DNA of 64,000 nt from JAMXLO01 sp963850535 (GCA_963850535.1 CAWKMC010000039.1:1-64000), one strand, 5' to 3'; shown: positions 27,890 to 37,728, counted from the first letter of the stretch. A program made the numbers and translations. Notes: a model not told the origin generated them from the sequence alone.

Positions 27890-28323
27890 TGACATATCTC
27901 CCGCCCGGGCTTCCGGCGCCTGTGGTCGAGAACGACGGGCTTGATCTGCCGTATTGGGAAGGCACTCGCCAAGGCGTGCTGAGAGTGCAGCGCTGTGGCG
28001 CCTGCAATAGCTGGCAATGGGGGCCGGAATGGCTGTGCCACCACTGCCGGTCATGGGACATGCGCTGGGTCCAGGTAGAGGGTAAAGGCCGTATCTGGAC
28101 CTGGACGCGTTGCTGGCATGCGGTGCATCCGGCGCTGCGTGATCACGGACCCTACATCGCCATGCTCGTCGAACTACCGCATGCAGACAACATCCGCATG
28201 CTGGGCAACCTGGTCGGTGATCCGCACCAGGAGGTAACGATCGGCACGCTGGTCGAAGCAGTGTTCGAGCCACATGACGATGCGCCGGCACCCTACACGC
28301 TGGTGCAGTGGCGTCTGGCCTGA
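27889..28323 (+). CDS. Zn-ribbon/OB-fold protein (DUF35), thiolase partner
   Basis: A 144-residue protein with a rubredoxin-like zinc ribbon (CGACNSW, then CHHC, residues about 38-58) followed by an OB fold (GKGRIWTWTRCWHAV; MLGNLVG). Its ATG overlaps the stop of the thiolase-fold gene (TGATG), so both proteins are made together. DUF35 proteins bind CoA esters and complete the active site of partner thiolase-fold proteins, for example in steroid side-chain aldol cleavage. The substrate here is unknown. Confidence 0.88.
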   Translation: MTYLPPGLPAPVVENDGLDLPYWEGTRQGVLRVQRCGACNSWQWGPEWLCHHCRSWDMRWVQVEGKGRIWTWTRCWHAVHPALRDHGPYIAMLVELPHADNIRMLGNLVGDPHQEVTIGTLVEAVFEPHDDAPAPYTLVQWRLA

Positions 28324-28325
28324 AG

Positions 28326-28829
28326 CTATTGCAGCGAGCCCCAACGCTCGACCGCAGGGTCGGCTAGTGCCCATTTCCAATGCTGCCCATTCTGGCACAC
28401 TTGCGTCGCGTACCATTCGCGCTTGAGGTCCTCGCCGCTGCCGCTGTCCACCGAGAACACCAACTCCTTGCACGAGGCCAATGGCGTCGCGATCACCCGC
28501 GTCACCTGCACTTCGCCATGTTCGTTGCCGATCGGAATATCGTGGCGGATCTTCCAGGGCCGACGGTCGCCCAATTCCATCGTCGCGACCTCACCGGCAA
28601 TTGCGTCCTGTTCTGCCTGTTGCCTGGTCCGGACGACATAGTCGGTGGTGGCATCGACGGCACTGTTGACGGCAATACCGACGGCAACGCCGACGAGCGG
28701 ATTGGCACTCGCCGCTGCCGATGCACCACCAGCCGCAGCGCCAGCGAGTTCGCCGGCGAACCGGCAGCCTCCGAGCGCCATCAGTATGAATGGGAACAGC
28801 GGCAGCAGCGCGCGCCCCGCTGACCTCAC
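28326..28829 (-). CDS. putative lipoprotein, tandem paralogue 2
   Basis: A 167-residue predicted lipoprotein: GTG start at 28829, hydrophobic ALLPLFPFILMALGGC signal with lipobox Cys at about residue 22, then an Ala/Gly-rich membrane-active segment (about 28-55) and a C-terminal domain. Residues CKELVFSVD and GQHWKWALADPAVERWGSLQ closely match the neighbouring upstream gene, so the two arose by tandem duplication. The GTG overlaps the stop of that gene (GTGA). Function unknown; the Gly/Ala segment resembles glycine-zipper domains. Confidence 0.7.
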   Translation of the reverse strand: MRSAGRALLPLFPFILMALGGCRFAGELAGAAAGGASAAASANPLVGVAVGIAVNSAVDATTDYVVRTRQQAEQDAIAGEVATMELGDRRPWKIRHDIPIGNEHGEVQVTRVIATPLASCKELVFSVDSGSGEDLKREWYATQVCQNGQHWKWALADPAVERWGSLQ

Positions 28830-29332
28830 TGCAGCGCGCCCCACCGTTCGGTAGCAGGCTCCGCAGTCGCCCATTTCCAAACCGTGCCGTCGCGGCAGAT
28901 CGTTGCCATGTAGAAAGCGCGCTCTTTGTCATCGACCGAGAAGACGATCTCCTTGCACGCGATGTCTGCTCCTCCCAGTGTGCGGCTGACCGTCACTTCG
29001 CCGTGCTCGTTGGCTTCGATCGGAATGTCGTGCGCCACCTGCCACTTCGCTATGCCACCCACCGGCAACGCACCCGCGACCGAGGCGATGCTGTCCTGTT
29101 CACCCTGGTGCACCTTGCGCTCGGTGTACTGCAGCCCGGCACGTGCGGCAGCCTGTGCTGCGAGCCCGATGCCGGTAACCACGGCAGGGTCCTTGGTCAC
29201 CGCGCGGGAAATCCCGGCAGCAGCGACGCCCGCCCCGGCGGATGCGCTTTCATTGAGTATCGACGTGCAGCCTGAAAGCATCGTCAGGCATAGCACCGAT
29301 GCAGCCAGCATCCGGAGCGTTGGCGCACTCAC
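28826..29332 (-). CDS. putative lipoprotein, tandem paralogue 1
   Basis: A 168-residue predicted lipoprotein starting at GTG 29332 (VSAPTLRMLAASVLCLTMLSGC; lipobox Cys at about residue 22), or at ATG 29311. An Ala/Gly-rich segment (GVAAAGISRAVTKDP) follows, then the conserved C-terminal domain with EHGEVTVSR, CKEIVFSVD and WKWATAEPATERWGALQ. Length and layout equal those of the downstream paralogue. A longer upstream frame exists but would place the signal peptide internally. Transcription runs into paralogue 2. Confidence 0.7.
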   Translation of the reverse strand: MSAPTLRMLAASVLCLTMLSGCTSILNESASAGAGVAAAGISRAVTKDPAVVTGIGLAAQAAARAGLQYTERKVHQGEQDSIASVAGALPVGGIAKWQVAHDIPIEANEHGEVTVSRTLGGADIACKEIVFSVDDKERAFYMATICRDGTVWKWATAEPATERWGALQ

Positions 29333-29506
29333 TTCATTGGGTCCATGGATGATGCCGATTCGGTCGTATTCGGATGTCAGATCAACGCGTCTATTGGTCA
29401 GAGGTTGCGCGCTGGTTAACCAGTTGCAACGCCTTTTGTCATCGTGCGGAGCCCAATATCCTGCAATCCTGAGCAAGAGCCCAACACGGCGCGTCAACAG
29501 CAAAAT

Positions 29507-30516
29507 CTACTCGGCGAAAACGCGAGCCAGGAACCTGCCGAAGTCGCGGTTCGAACTCGGCTCGCACCGCATCGTCGCGGCCGATCGGATAAGGTCGGCT
29601 GCCGGTACAGAGCCCCAGGATGATCTTGCGCAGGAACGGCCCCGACATCGGCAGGCCGGTGTTCTGGTCGCGCACCGTGCCGCCGCGGGACACCAAGAAG
29701 CGACACCCTGCAAGCTGTCGTCCGATCACGCCGCGCGGCATCCCGCCGTCCCATTGGTGGACAGCGCCAGGATAGGAAATGATCTCGACGTGGCTGCCGC
29801 CCGCGCGCAGATCGTTTGCCACCTGCTCGCAGCGATCAGGGCGCATCAGTTCATCGTCCGCGCCATACAGCATCAGCAATGGCGCGCCGGTGGTGCGGCT
29901 GTCAGCGAAGCGCGCAATGCAGGGTGCATAGAAGGCAACATGGCCGACGAACCGCAGCCCGTCAGGCGACAGCGCTTCGGCCATCTGCGCATACATCGCA
30001 TACTCGGTGGCCATGCCCCCGTAAGAGAAGCCGGCCAGTGCCACGCGACGCCCGTCGATCTCGGGACGATTCGGCAAGGTAGTGCAGCGCCGCGTAAGCG
30101 TCGGCCACGAACATCGTCTCTGTGATGTGCAGAACGCGATCGATAAAGCTCGTCGCGAGATCACGCCGGCTATCATAGGTCTCCACCAGCAGGACCGCGA
30201 TGCCCATCGCAGCAAGCTGCGGACCATACTTGGCACGATCCGAGATCATTCCAGCCGAGCCATGCAACATCACGACGGCGGGGATTCCACGTTTCGGCCG
30301 GGCGTCGGCCGGTAGAAAGAGCAGGCCGGTGACGGAGCGCGCAGGAGCACTTCCAATGTCGCTCGGTGCAAACGGGTCGCTGCTCTGGAAGGTGATACGC
30401 TCCTCGCGAACATTGTGCGCGGTCGCGGGATCGGGCCAGGGATTGACGATACGAAAGGACATGGCGGGATCCGCCCCAATGATCAGAAGCAGTGCGACAA
30501 GGAACAGACGGCGCAT
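29507..30516 (-). pseudogene. dienelactone-hydrolase-like secreted hydrolase, two frameshifts
   Basis: The reconstructed protein (about 335 residues) has a signal peptide (RRLFLVALLLIIGADPAMS), then PAVVMLHGSAGMISD, the nucleophile region ALAGFSYGGMATEY, LLMLYGADDELMRP with the acid residue, and SYPGAVHQWDGG with the His: a dienelactone-hydrolase-type fold, probably periplasmic. One extra base near 30069 separates HYLAE from RPEIDGRRVAL; a second near 29555 separates VRAE from SNRDFGRFLARVFAE. The second shift is inferred from a plausible C-terminus only; without it the frame runs to 29439. The ATG at 30516 overlaps the stop of the EamA gene (TGATG). Confidence 0.7.
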
Positions 30517-31419
30517 CAGGTGGCTTCCTGCCGGCGTCGACGCTCGCGTAATGCGATGTAGATCCCTGATGCGATGATCACGCACGGCGCCGATCCAGGT
30601 CCATAGATCCGGGAAATGCTTGAAGATCACGTATCCCAGCACGGCACTGCCCACCAGTTCGACATAGCCGAGTGGCGCGATCACTGCCGCTGGGCCTCGC
30701 TGAAATGCCTGTATCACCAGATAGTGCCCGACGCCGCCCAACAGTCCGAGACTGCCGAACAAAAGCCAGTCAAATAATGAAGTGGGCATCACGAAGATGA
30801 ACGGCATCACCAGGCTCATCACCAGCGAACCGAGCAGGGCGGCAAATATGATGCCGGTTGCGGCCGAATCGACGCGACCAACAGAGCGGGTCGCAATCTG
30901 GTAGAGCGCATAAGCAAACGATGACGCCAGGATCAGCAGGACAGCAGGATCGCCCAGCCCGCTGCCGGGACGGATCACCATCAGTGCGCCGACGAAGCCA
31001 ACCGCTACAGCGCTCCACCGACGCCACCCGACCTGTTCATGCAACAGCGGGACGGAAAGCGCGGTGACGATCAGTGGTGAGGTGAAGCCGATCGCTGAAG
31101 CAGTAGCAAGCGGAACGCTGCCAATCGCTATGACGAACACAAGATTGCTTACCAGCATCAGTATGGAGCGGCTGATCTGCAAGAACGGTCGGCGTGTTCG
31201 CAGTAACGTCCATCGATATTTAGGCAGGAACACGGCCAGCATGAAGAGCAGGTGGCCGGTGAAGCGCGCCCAGGTGATCTGCGCTGCCGGGTAGTTGGGT
31301 GCCAGCAGCTTCACTGCGGCGTTCATGAACGGAAAGGTCGACACGCCTGCACACATCAGCAGGATGCCGCCTAGGACATCCGGCATGCGTCGGAACGCGC
31401 CAGCGAAATTGCCGAACAT
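30516..31419 (-). pseudogene. EamA/DMT-family transporter, frameshift near 3' end
   Basis: A ten-helix drug/metabolite transporter of about 300 residues with two EamA repeats: the first from GGILLMCAGVSTFPFMNA to VGFVGALMVIRPG, the second from VLLILASSFAYALYQIATRS to YVELVGSAVLGYVIF. One extra base near 30583 diverts the last 25 codons; removing it restores VVIIASGIYIALRERRR and a stop (TGA) that overlaps the start of the downstream hydrolase gene. As read, the frame continues into that gene and fuses the two. It likely exports small metabolites. Confidence 0.78.
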
Positions 31420-31446
31420 CAGATGCTGCGCGAGCAGAAGTCCGAG

Positions 31447-32665
31447 CTATATAACCTTCCGGTCGCGCAGATCCCTGATCTGCTCCGCGCTGTATCCCAA
31501 CTTCGCGAGCACGTGGTCGTTATCCGCGCCAAGTTCCGGTGCAATGCCGAACTGTGCTGGCGTCTCGGAGAAGTGCCACGGCGTGCCGTGCACCTTCAGT
31601 GTCTTGCCGTATTTGGGATACTCCACCTCGGCGACATAGCCATTCGCTATGACGTCGGGATCGTTTGAGGCCTCCAGCAGCGTGTTGATCGGTGCCGCCA
31701 CGATATCGGCCGCGCGCAGCTTGTCCACCCAGTCGTCGCGCTGACCCGTGGCGAACAGCTCGTCCAGACGTACGGAGCAGAGTCTCTCGCCGTTCGTCGG
31801 AGGTGATGATCACGCCGAGATCACCGAATCCTGCCCGCTCGAGTGCATCATAGAAGCCGAGCGAGGTCATCGCGGTCTTCCACGCCCGCCCGCCGTTCAA
31901 CTGAAACACCAGCGGCTTGCCGTCGCGATCATTGAAGCTGGCACTGAGACCGGGGCGGTCTGGCGTTCCGGTTACGCGCGCCTGGCCGGTCACCGGATTG
32001 CGATTGCGCCACATGGTCGTGGTCAGCGTCCAGCCCATCAGCCTGATCTGGCCGCCGAGCAATGAGCAATCGACTTTCTGTCCGATGCCGGTGGAGCGCG
32101 CATAGGTGAGCGCAGCGAGCGCTCCGCCGAAAGCCAGGATGGCACAGGTCTCGTCGGCGACGGATACAATGCCGGTACGCAGCGGCTGTCCCGGCGTGGA
32201 ATACGCTTCGGCGATACCACCCAGCGCCTGCGCCATCGAATCGGTGCCTGGCAGATGCGCGTGCGGCCCCTTCGGCCCATAGCCGGAGATCGACATATAA
32301 ACCAGCCGCGGGTTGACCTTGCGCAGCTCCTCGTAGCCAAAGCCATTCTTCTCTGCCGCGCCGGGCCGGAAATTCTGGCCGAATATGTCGGCCTGCGCCA
32401 CCAGCTTGCGCAGGATCTCGCGGCCTTCCTCCGTCTTCAGATTCAGCGTGACGCTCTTCACGCCGCGGTTGTTGGTTTCGAAGTAAGTGCTGGGCATGCC
32501 CGGCAACACGGTTGAGCCGCGCGATGTATCGCCACCCTCCGGCACCTCGATCTTGATGACCTCGGCACCAAGATCAGCCATCAGCATATACGGCACGGTT
32601 CCCGCTTGCGCGGTAGAGCAGGCAACGACTTTGACGCCCTGTAACGGACCATGTGGCTCAGTCAT
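31447..32665 (-). pseudogene. CaiB/BaiF-type family III CoA-transferase, one frameshift
   Basis: The full span encodes about 405 residues, the normal length. MADLGAEVIKIEVPEGGDTSRG and NLKTEEGREILRKL give the N-terminal CoA-binding region, GTDSMAQALGGIAEAY the middle, and YVAEVEYPKYGKTLKVHGTPWHF the C-terminal domain; the catalytic Asp lies in the conserved D-x-x-x-QALGG block. One extra base near 31775 breaks the frame between TSDERRETL and VRLDELFATGQRDDW. GGAGG precedes the ATG at 32665, one base from the stop of the PrpD-family gene, with which it forms an operon. Confidence 0.8.
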
Positions 32666-32666
32666 T

Positions 32667-34027
32667 TCAAACGGCCTCCAGCGTACGGAGCAGTGTGACG
32701 ACGTTCGGCGTAGTGCGAAAGTCGTGTATCTGCTGCAGGCTCGCTTCGACCTTCTGGCGATCGAGCCCGGCGACCACGCTCAGCGCGCGATACTTTGCAT
32801 CTACATCGTTCCACGCGATGCCGAGTGTTGCGGCGCCCCTGGGCACATGCACGGTGTTGCTCAGTGTGCGGCCATCGCGCGTGTGAATGATAATAGTTGC
32901 ACCTTGCCTGAAGCGAGGATCTGCTTGTGTTGGTTCAAGGCGCACGCGATCGATCAGCCGATGGATCGCCGGGTCGGCAATCTTGGCCATTCCGGCGTGC
33001 TGCCAGGAGAACGTCTGGTCGGCCACGCCTGCCGCGGCGAAGTAGGCCGGGCTGTGCGCCATGTCGATCAGAGTCTGTGGGTGCAGCGGGCCACCCAGCC
33101 GCCTCATTCCAGGCCGCATGATGGTGATGCTTTCAACTTCGGGTTCCGTGACGTTGCCCTCTCGCGCTGCGTTGGCAGCCGCCTCGGCGATCGCGTGATA
33201 TGGATGCCCGCCGGGCACCAGCTTGATCGCCATATCGGTGCAGATGTCCCAACTCGCGCCAAGGTCGCGCGTCGCGATCGCTGCACCGGCCGCGCCGTCA
33301 ACACCACCGACGGCTTCGAAGAACCCTTGCGGCGCCTCCAGCACGCGCTCTTCGCACTGATAGCCACGCTGCGCCGCCAGCGCTGCGTTCACACCGAGCA
33401 TTGCCGCAAGCCCGGCATGGTATTCGCGCGCGACCGACGTGTCCGCTGCTGTTGCCAACCCGCCGATCGATGTTCCCGACAGCGCAATCGCCTGCGCCAT
33501 CTGCGCCGCATCGAGCCCCAACAGTCGCGCCGCTGCGACGGCGGCGGCAAAGACTGCGCCGTGACAGCCATGGAAGCCGCGCTGCCGGAAGCCGGGGGTG
33601 ATCGCTTCTCCGAGCCGTCCCGCTGCCTCATAGCCGCACACGATCGCCGCGAGCGCGGCTTCTCCGCTGGCGCCGGTGCGTTCGGCAACTGCCAGCGAGA
33701 CCGCAGTGCAGGGCGTGCCGGCATGGACGATATTGCGCAGGTCGCTGTCATCCGACGCAGCCGCATCGCTCATCACCGCATTGACCTGCGCGACATCGGC
33801 AACCGAGGTTCGCGCATTCGGCTCGAACCACACCGATGCCTCGGCACGACCGCCACGTTCGATGGCCAGCTCACGGACAATGCGCGACAACTCGATCTGC
33901 CTGCCTGCGGCTGCGCTCGCGATGGTGCTGGCGATCAACATCGCTGCGTAATCCAACGCCTGGGACGGCAACTCCGCCGCCGATTGTCCGGCTCAGAAGT
34001 GTCGGCGAGTTGGCGGGCAACGGTCAT
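32667..34027 (-). pseudogene. MmgE/PrpD-family protein, N-terminal frameshift
   Basis: An approximately 453-residue MmgE/PrpD protein (2-methylcitrate dehydratase, cis-aconitate decarboxylase or immune-responsive gene 1 relatives). ASDDSDLRNIVHAG, AAIVCGYEAAGRLGEAI, GFHGCHGAVFAAAVAAARLLGLD and KLVPGGHPYHAIAEAA are characteristic blocks. The main frame is open only to about 33990, but a start ATG at 34027 behind AGGAGCAGGACG begins MTVARQLADTS in another frame; one missing base near 33993 joins it to AGQSAAELPSQALDYA. The substrate is probably a tricarboxylic or hydroxy acid. Confidence 0.78.
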
Positions 34028-34104
34028 CGTCCTGCTCCTGCTGGGTTTGACCAAACTGCGGATTTTCTCCAGCCTGCAGCCCAACCAGGAGAAGGAGAAC
34101 GTCC

Positions 34105-34461
34105 ATGGCATTCACCGTCCAGCACGTGCATCTGAAAACTCCCGATCCGCAGAAGACGGCGCAGTTCTATATCGACAACTTCGGTGCGACGCTGAAGGGC
34201 GACATTCCCGGACGCGGCGTGCGCGTCGATCTGCACGGGCTTCAGCTCAACATCACCACGCTGATCTCGGTGCAAAATCACGAGCAGCATTATGGTATCG
34301 AGCACATGGCGTTGGATACCACCGATTACGCCGGCACGTTGGCGCAACTCCGTCGCAACGGTGTGCGCATCCTGGAGGAACTGCCGCCCAACAATGGCAG
34401 GCACGTTGCGTTTGTCGAATGCCCCGATGGGGCACAGATGGAGGTCATCGAGCGGACCTAG
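34105..34461 (+). CDS. VOC/glyoxalase-family protein
   Basis: A 118-residue single-domain VOC protein: VQHVHLKTPDPQKTAQFYIDNFG gives the first His and the alpha helix, YGIEHMALDTTDYAG the second His, and FVECPDGAQMEVIE the terminal Glu, so a metal site of the glyoxalase type is complete. A strong AAGGAGAACGTCC precedes the ATG. It is divergent from the PrpD-family gene and its 3' end overlaps the convergent methionine-synthase-like gene by four bases. It may isomerise or lyse a CoA or glutathione adduct. Confidence 0.85.
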   Translation: MAFTVQHVHLKTPDPQKTAQFYIDNFGATLKGDIPGRGVRVDLHGLQLNITTLISVQNHEQHYGIEHMALDTTDYAGTLAQLRRNGVRILEELPPNNGRHVAFVECPDGAQMEVIERT

Positions 34462-35672
34462 CGCCACAGCTCCTTGCTCGCTAGTACGGCACCCTGGGCA
34501 AGCGCCTCTAGCTTCGCCCAGGCGATGTCGGCGTGCACACGGCCACCGAGACCACAATCGGTCGAGGCGATCACGCGCTCGCGGCCGACCAGCTTGGCAA
34601 ACCGCACAATGCGTTCGGCGACCAGCTCAGGGTGCTCGACAACGTTGGTCGCGTGGCTGACGACGCCGGGCAGGATGATCTTGCCGTCCGGCAGCTTCAC
34701 ATCCTGCCATACGCAGTACTCGTGCTCGTGGCGCACATTGCCGGCTTCGAATGAGTAGGCCCCCGCATTGATCGCCAGCATCACGTCGACGATGTCCCGC
34801 ATCGGAATATCGGTGGTGTGCGGGCCGTGCCAACTGCCCCAGCAGAGATGGAAGCGGATGCGATCTTGCGGCAGGCCCTTGATCGCTTCGTTCAGCGCCT
34901 CCACCCGCAGCATGGTGAATTGCTTGTACTCCGCGACGCTGGGCTCCGGATTGATCTGATCCCAGTTCTCGGCGATCGATGGATCGTCGAGCTGCAATAC
35001 AAGCCCCGCGTCGATGATCGCTTTGTACTCCTCGCGCAATGCGTTGGCGCAGGCAAACATGAACTCCTGCTCGGTCTTGTAGTAGCGATTGGCAATGCGG
35101 CAGGCACTGCCGGGCGCGATCGCCGTCATGAAGCCTTCCGCCACTCCGTTGGCCTGCAGTGCCGCTTTGCAGTTGGCGATATCGCGGGCAATTGCATCCT
35201 GGCCGGTATACGTGATGGGGCCGACGCAGATCGGCCAGTTACCGGCACGCGGGCCGGTTGTGATGCCTCACTCGGGATCGGCATAGGCGGCGGCAAAGCG
35301 TTGACGATCGCGCCGGTCGGAAAAGCTGGTCAGTGCTACCTGGCCGGGCTGCGATCGATGCGGCGCCATGTCGTAAAGCGCTGGTCCATTTGGATCGAGG
35401 CCGCCGAGCCGACTGAACGAATAATGCCACCACGCGCCGTAATTGACGCGATGGCCCATCGACTTGCCGTATTCGCCGTCGCCCGGCACGTCCACGCCGA
35501 GGTCTTTCTGTCGCCGCACCACGTCGACCACTGCGGCCTGTAGCTGCTGCTGGAACTGTGCCTCGCTGACGTCACCACCTGATTGTCGCGCCTGGTTCGC
35601 CGCGATCAGAGCGTCGGGACGCGGCAGGCTGCCGGCATGGCTGGTGATGATGCGGTCGCGGCTGTCTCTCAT
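34458..35672 (-). pseudogene. cobalamin-independent methionine-synthase-like protein (MetE C-domain), in-frame stop
   Basis: A 404-codon frame related to the C-terminal catalytic barrel of MetE: SHAGSLPRPD near the start, VDVPGDGEYGK, the zinc-ligand regions FHLCWGSWHG and STDCGLGGRVH near the C-terminus, all in one frame. A TGA at 35268-35270 interrupts it after AAAYADPE; reading through continues GITTGPRAGNWPICVGP without any shift. The start ATG at 35672 follows GAGGGG. These stand-alone MetE-like proteins of alphaproteobacteria methylate unknown thiols or demethylate catabolic substrates; true methionine synthesis is not shown. Confidence 0.78.
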
Positions 35673-35839
35673 CGGTCCGGTCCCCTCGCTGACTGCTCGA
35701 TACGCTGCGCCGCGCGCGCGAGCAGCGACCGGCACCAAGCGTGGTCTCGCCTGCCATCGGCGGCAAGCGTGACAGCAGGTCACGGGTCCTACCGCCGGGT
35801 TACCTATCGCCAGCCGTGGCCAGTGGAGCAAGGCCTCGC

Positions 35840-35845
35840 TATAAT
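35840..35845 (+). promoter_or_regulatory. consensus -10 element
   Basis: TATAAT, a perfect sigma70-type -10 hexamer, lies 33 bases before the ATG of the VOC dioxygenase-like gene at 35879. A weak -35 candidate, TGGCCA, sits 17 bases upstream. In this GC-rich window the match is notable and it is the likely promoter of the catabolic run from 35.9 to 42.3 kb. Confidence 0.45.
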
Positions 35846-35878
35846 AACGACACGGACTGAACAGAAGGAAACGCAGAT

Positions 35879-36455
35879 ATGGCAAACGGCCCGGCTACCC
35901 CCGTCGGCCTGAACCACCTGGTGCTCAACGTGCGCAACATGGATGAATCACACCAGTTCTGGACCGAGATCGTCGGCTTCAAGCAGGTCGGCGCAGCTGC
36001 ACGCCACGCCGCAGCGGCCGAACCCACCGAACATGCGCTTCTATAGCGGCGACCATGGCGATGGTGCGATGAGCCACCATGACCTGGCGCTGATCGAGAA
36101 CCCCAACCTGCCGCCGCCGCCAACCGAATGGTCGATGAACGGCATGATGTGCGCGATCAGCCACATCGCGATTGCGCTGCCGAACCGCGAGGCCTGGCTG
36201 CAGCACCTCGCCTACCTCCAGGAGAAGGGGGTCAAATTCAACCGCCGCGTCGAGCACGGCATGACCCACAGCCTCTATATCAACGACCCGAACGGCTATG
36301 GCGTCGAGCTGCTGTACGAGCTGCCGCGCGAGGTGTGGGAAGGCGATATCGACGGCGCGCTGAACTTCGCCGTGCAGGTGCCGACGGAAGGCGCCGAGGC
36401 GTTGCACGACCGCACTGAAGACGTGCCGGTGTTCAAGCAGCCTGTCACCGCCTGA
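35879..36455 (+). pseudogene. VOC-family (extradiol dioxygenase-like) protein, one frameshift
   Basis: About 191 residues reconstructed. GLNHLVLNVRNMDESHQFW supplies the first His, CAISHIAIALPNREAW the second His and NGYGVELLYELP the Glu of the 2-His-1-carboxylate site seen in extradiol ring-cleavage dioxygenases and glyoxalases. One extra base near 35992 separates EIVGFKQVG from QLHATPQRPNPP. AAGGAAACGCAGAT precedes the ATG. It is the first gene of a six-gene same-strand run (dioxygenase-like, RidA, hydratase, molybdenum hydroxylase, flavin monooxygenase, aldolase-like), which favours a ring-cleavage role. Confidence 0.78.
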
Positions 36456-36463
36456 GGTACGCC

Positions 36464-36851
36464 ATGGCGAAGCGTCAGAGCGTCAACGGTTCGCGTGCGC
36501 GGCACGAGAACCCGATCCCGAACGCCAGCCGCATCGGCAACATCGTCATGTCGAGCGTGATCGGCGGATCGAACCCCGGCACGCGCGAGCTGCCGCCCAC
36601 CTTGGAACAGCAGGTCGCCAACGTGTTCGGCTACATCCGCCACGATATCGAGGCCGCCGGCGGCACCGTGGACGACATCATCAAGGTCACGTTCTGGGTG
36701 AAGGATCCGGCCAAGCAGCGCGCCGCGCTGAATGACGAGTGGGTGAAGATGTTCCCCGATGCCGAATGCGCGGCCGGCGCGGCACACGCAGCCACTGCCG
36801 GCCGACAGCCGTGCGCTGGTGCAGGCCGACTTCATCGCCGTGCTGTCCTGA
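36464..36851 (+). pseudogene. RidA/YjgF-family protein, one frameshift near 3' end
   Basis: About 128 residues reconstructed. PIPNASRIGNIVMSSVIGGSNP and NVFGYIRHDIEAAGGTVDDIIKV are typical of the RidA fold, a trimer whose members hydrolyse imines/enamines or, in some catabolic clusters, deaminate 2-aminomuconate. One extra G near 36769 diverts the C-terminus; removing it yields RPARHTQPLPADS and VQADFIAVLS ending at 36851, with the family's conserved Arg (RPARHT). GAGGTACGCC precedes the ATG. It lies 8 bp after the VOC gene and 3 bp before the hydratase. Confidence 0.78.
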
Positions 36852-36854
36852 TCG

Positions 36855-37660
36855 ATGCTGGACCGGGAGACGATCGAGAGTCATCGCCCGCGGTTTCCAC
36901 ATGGCGGAAAAGCAGCGGCAGCGTGTGCGGCCGCCAAGCGTGGTGTATCCCGGCTTCACCATCGAGGATGCTTACGCCGTCCAGCGTAAGTGGGTCGAGA
37001 TCAAGCTGTCCGAGGGCAACCGGATCAAGGGCCACAAGATCGGCCTGACGTCGCGGGCGATGCAGCGTCAGGCCAACATCACCGAGCCCGACTACGGCGC
37101 GCTGATGGAGGACATGTTCTATCCAGGACGGCGCGCAGATCCCGGTGAGCCGCTTCATCCAGCCGCGCCTGGAATGCGAGCTTGGCTTCGTCATCGGGCG
37201 GCCGCTGAAAGGGCCGGACTGCACGATCTTCGACGCGCTGAGTGCGACCGACTATGTCGTGCCGGCCGCCGAGATCGTCGATGGTCGCAGCCACCGCGTC
37301 GATCCGGAGACCAACACGCCGCGCTGCGTGCTGGACAGCATCGCCGACAACGCCGGCAATGCTGCGGTGGTGGTCGGCGGCCGTCCGGTCAGGCCGATGG
37401 AGGTCGACCTGCGTTGGGTCGCGGCGCTGTGCTATCGCAATGGCATCATCGAGGAGTCGGGCGTCGCCGCCGCGGTACTGAACCATCCGGCCAACGGCAT
37501 CGCGTGGCTCGCCAACAAGCTGGCAGCGTTCGACGTCGGACTGGAACCCGGCCAGTTCGTGCTCAGCGGCTCGTTCACCGGCGTCGTCGAAGCACGTGCC
37601 GGCGATCAGTTCCACATCGACTACGGACCGCTCGGTTCGATTTCGTGCCGCTTCGAATAA
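36855..37660 (+). pseudogene. FAH-family 2-oxo-diene-oate hydratase (HpaH-like), two frameshifts
   Basis: About 267 residues reconstructed, resembling 2-oxohept-4-ene-1,7-dioate hydratase of homoprotocatechuate degradation: FTIEDAYAVQRKWVEIKLSEG, KGHKIGLTSRAMQ, ITEPDYGALMEDMF, PRLECELGFVIGRPL and PAAEIVDGRSH are in family order, including the Glu residues of the metal site. Extra bases near 36884 (between IESH and ARGFHMAE) and near 37123 (between DMFYQ and DGAQIPVSRFIQ) break the frame. The ATG at 36855 follows the RidA stop by three bases. It would hydrate a ring-cleavage product. Confidence 0.8.
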
Positions 37661-37671
37661 CGTCCCTAAAC

Positions 37672-37710
37672 GTCATGGCCGGGCTTGTCCTGGACAAGCC
37701 CGGCCATGAC
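37672..37710. repeat. extragenic palindrome, perfect 19-bp arms
   Basis: Two exactly complementary 19-base arms, 37672-37690 and 37692-37710, are separated by one base. The arm core is CCGGGCTTGTCC. It lies 11 bp after the hydratase stop and 18 bp before the molybdenum-hydroxylase start. Related GGGCTTG-type palindromes occur at 50730 and 54152 in this window, so it is likely a dispersed extragenic palindrome that also forms a strong mRNA hairpin. Confidence 0.75.
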
Positions 37711-37728
37711 TGTTGAGCGAGATCGAAA

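Noticed and set aside
35268..35270. TGA in the MetE-like gene read as selenocysteine
   Set aside because: No SECIS-like hairpin is apparent and the position is not a Cys-aligned catalytic site; a point change or sequencing error fits better.
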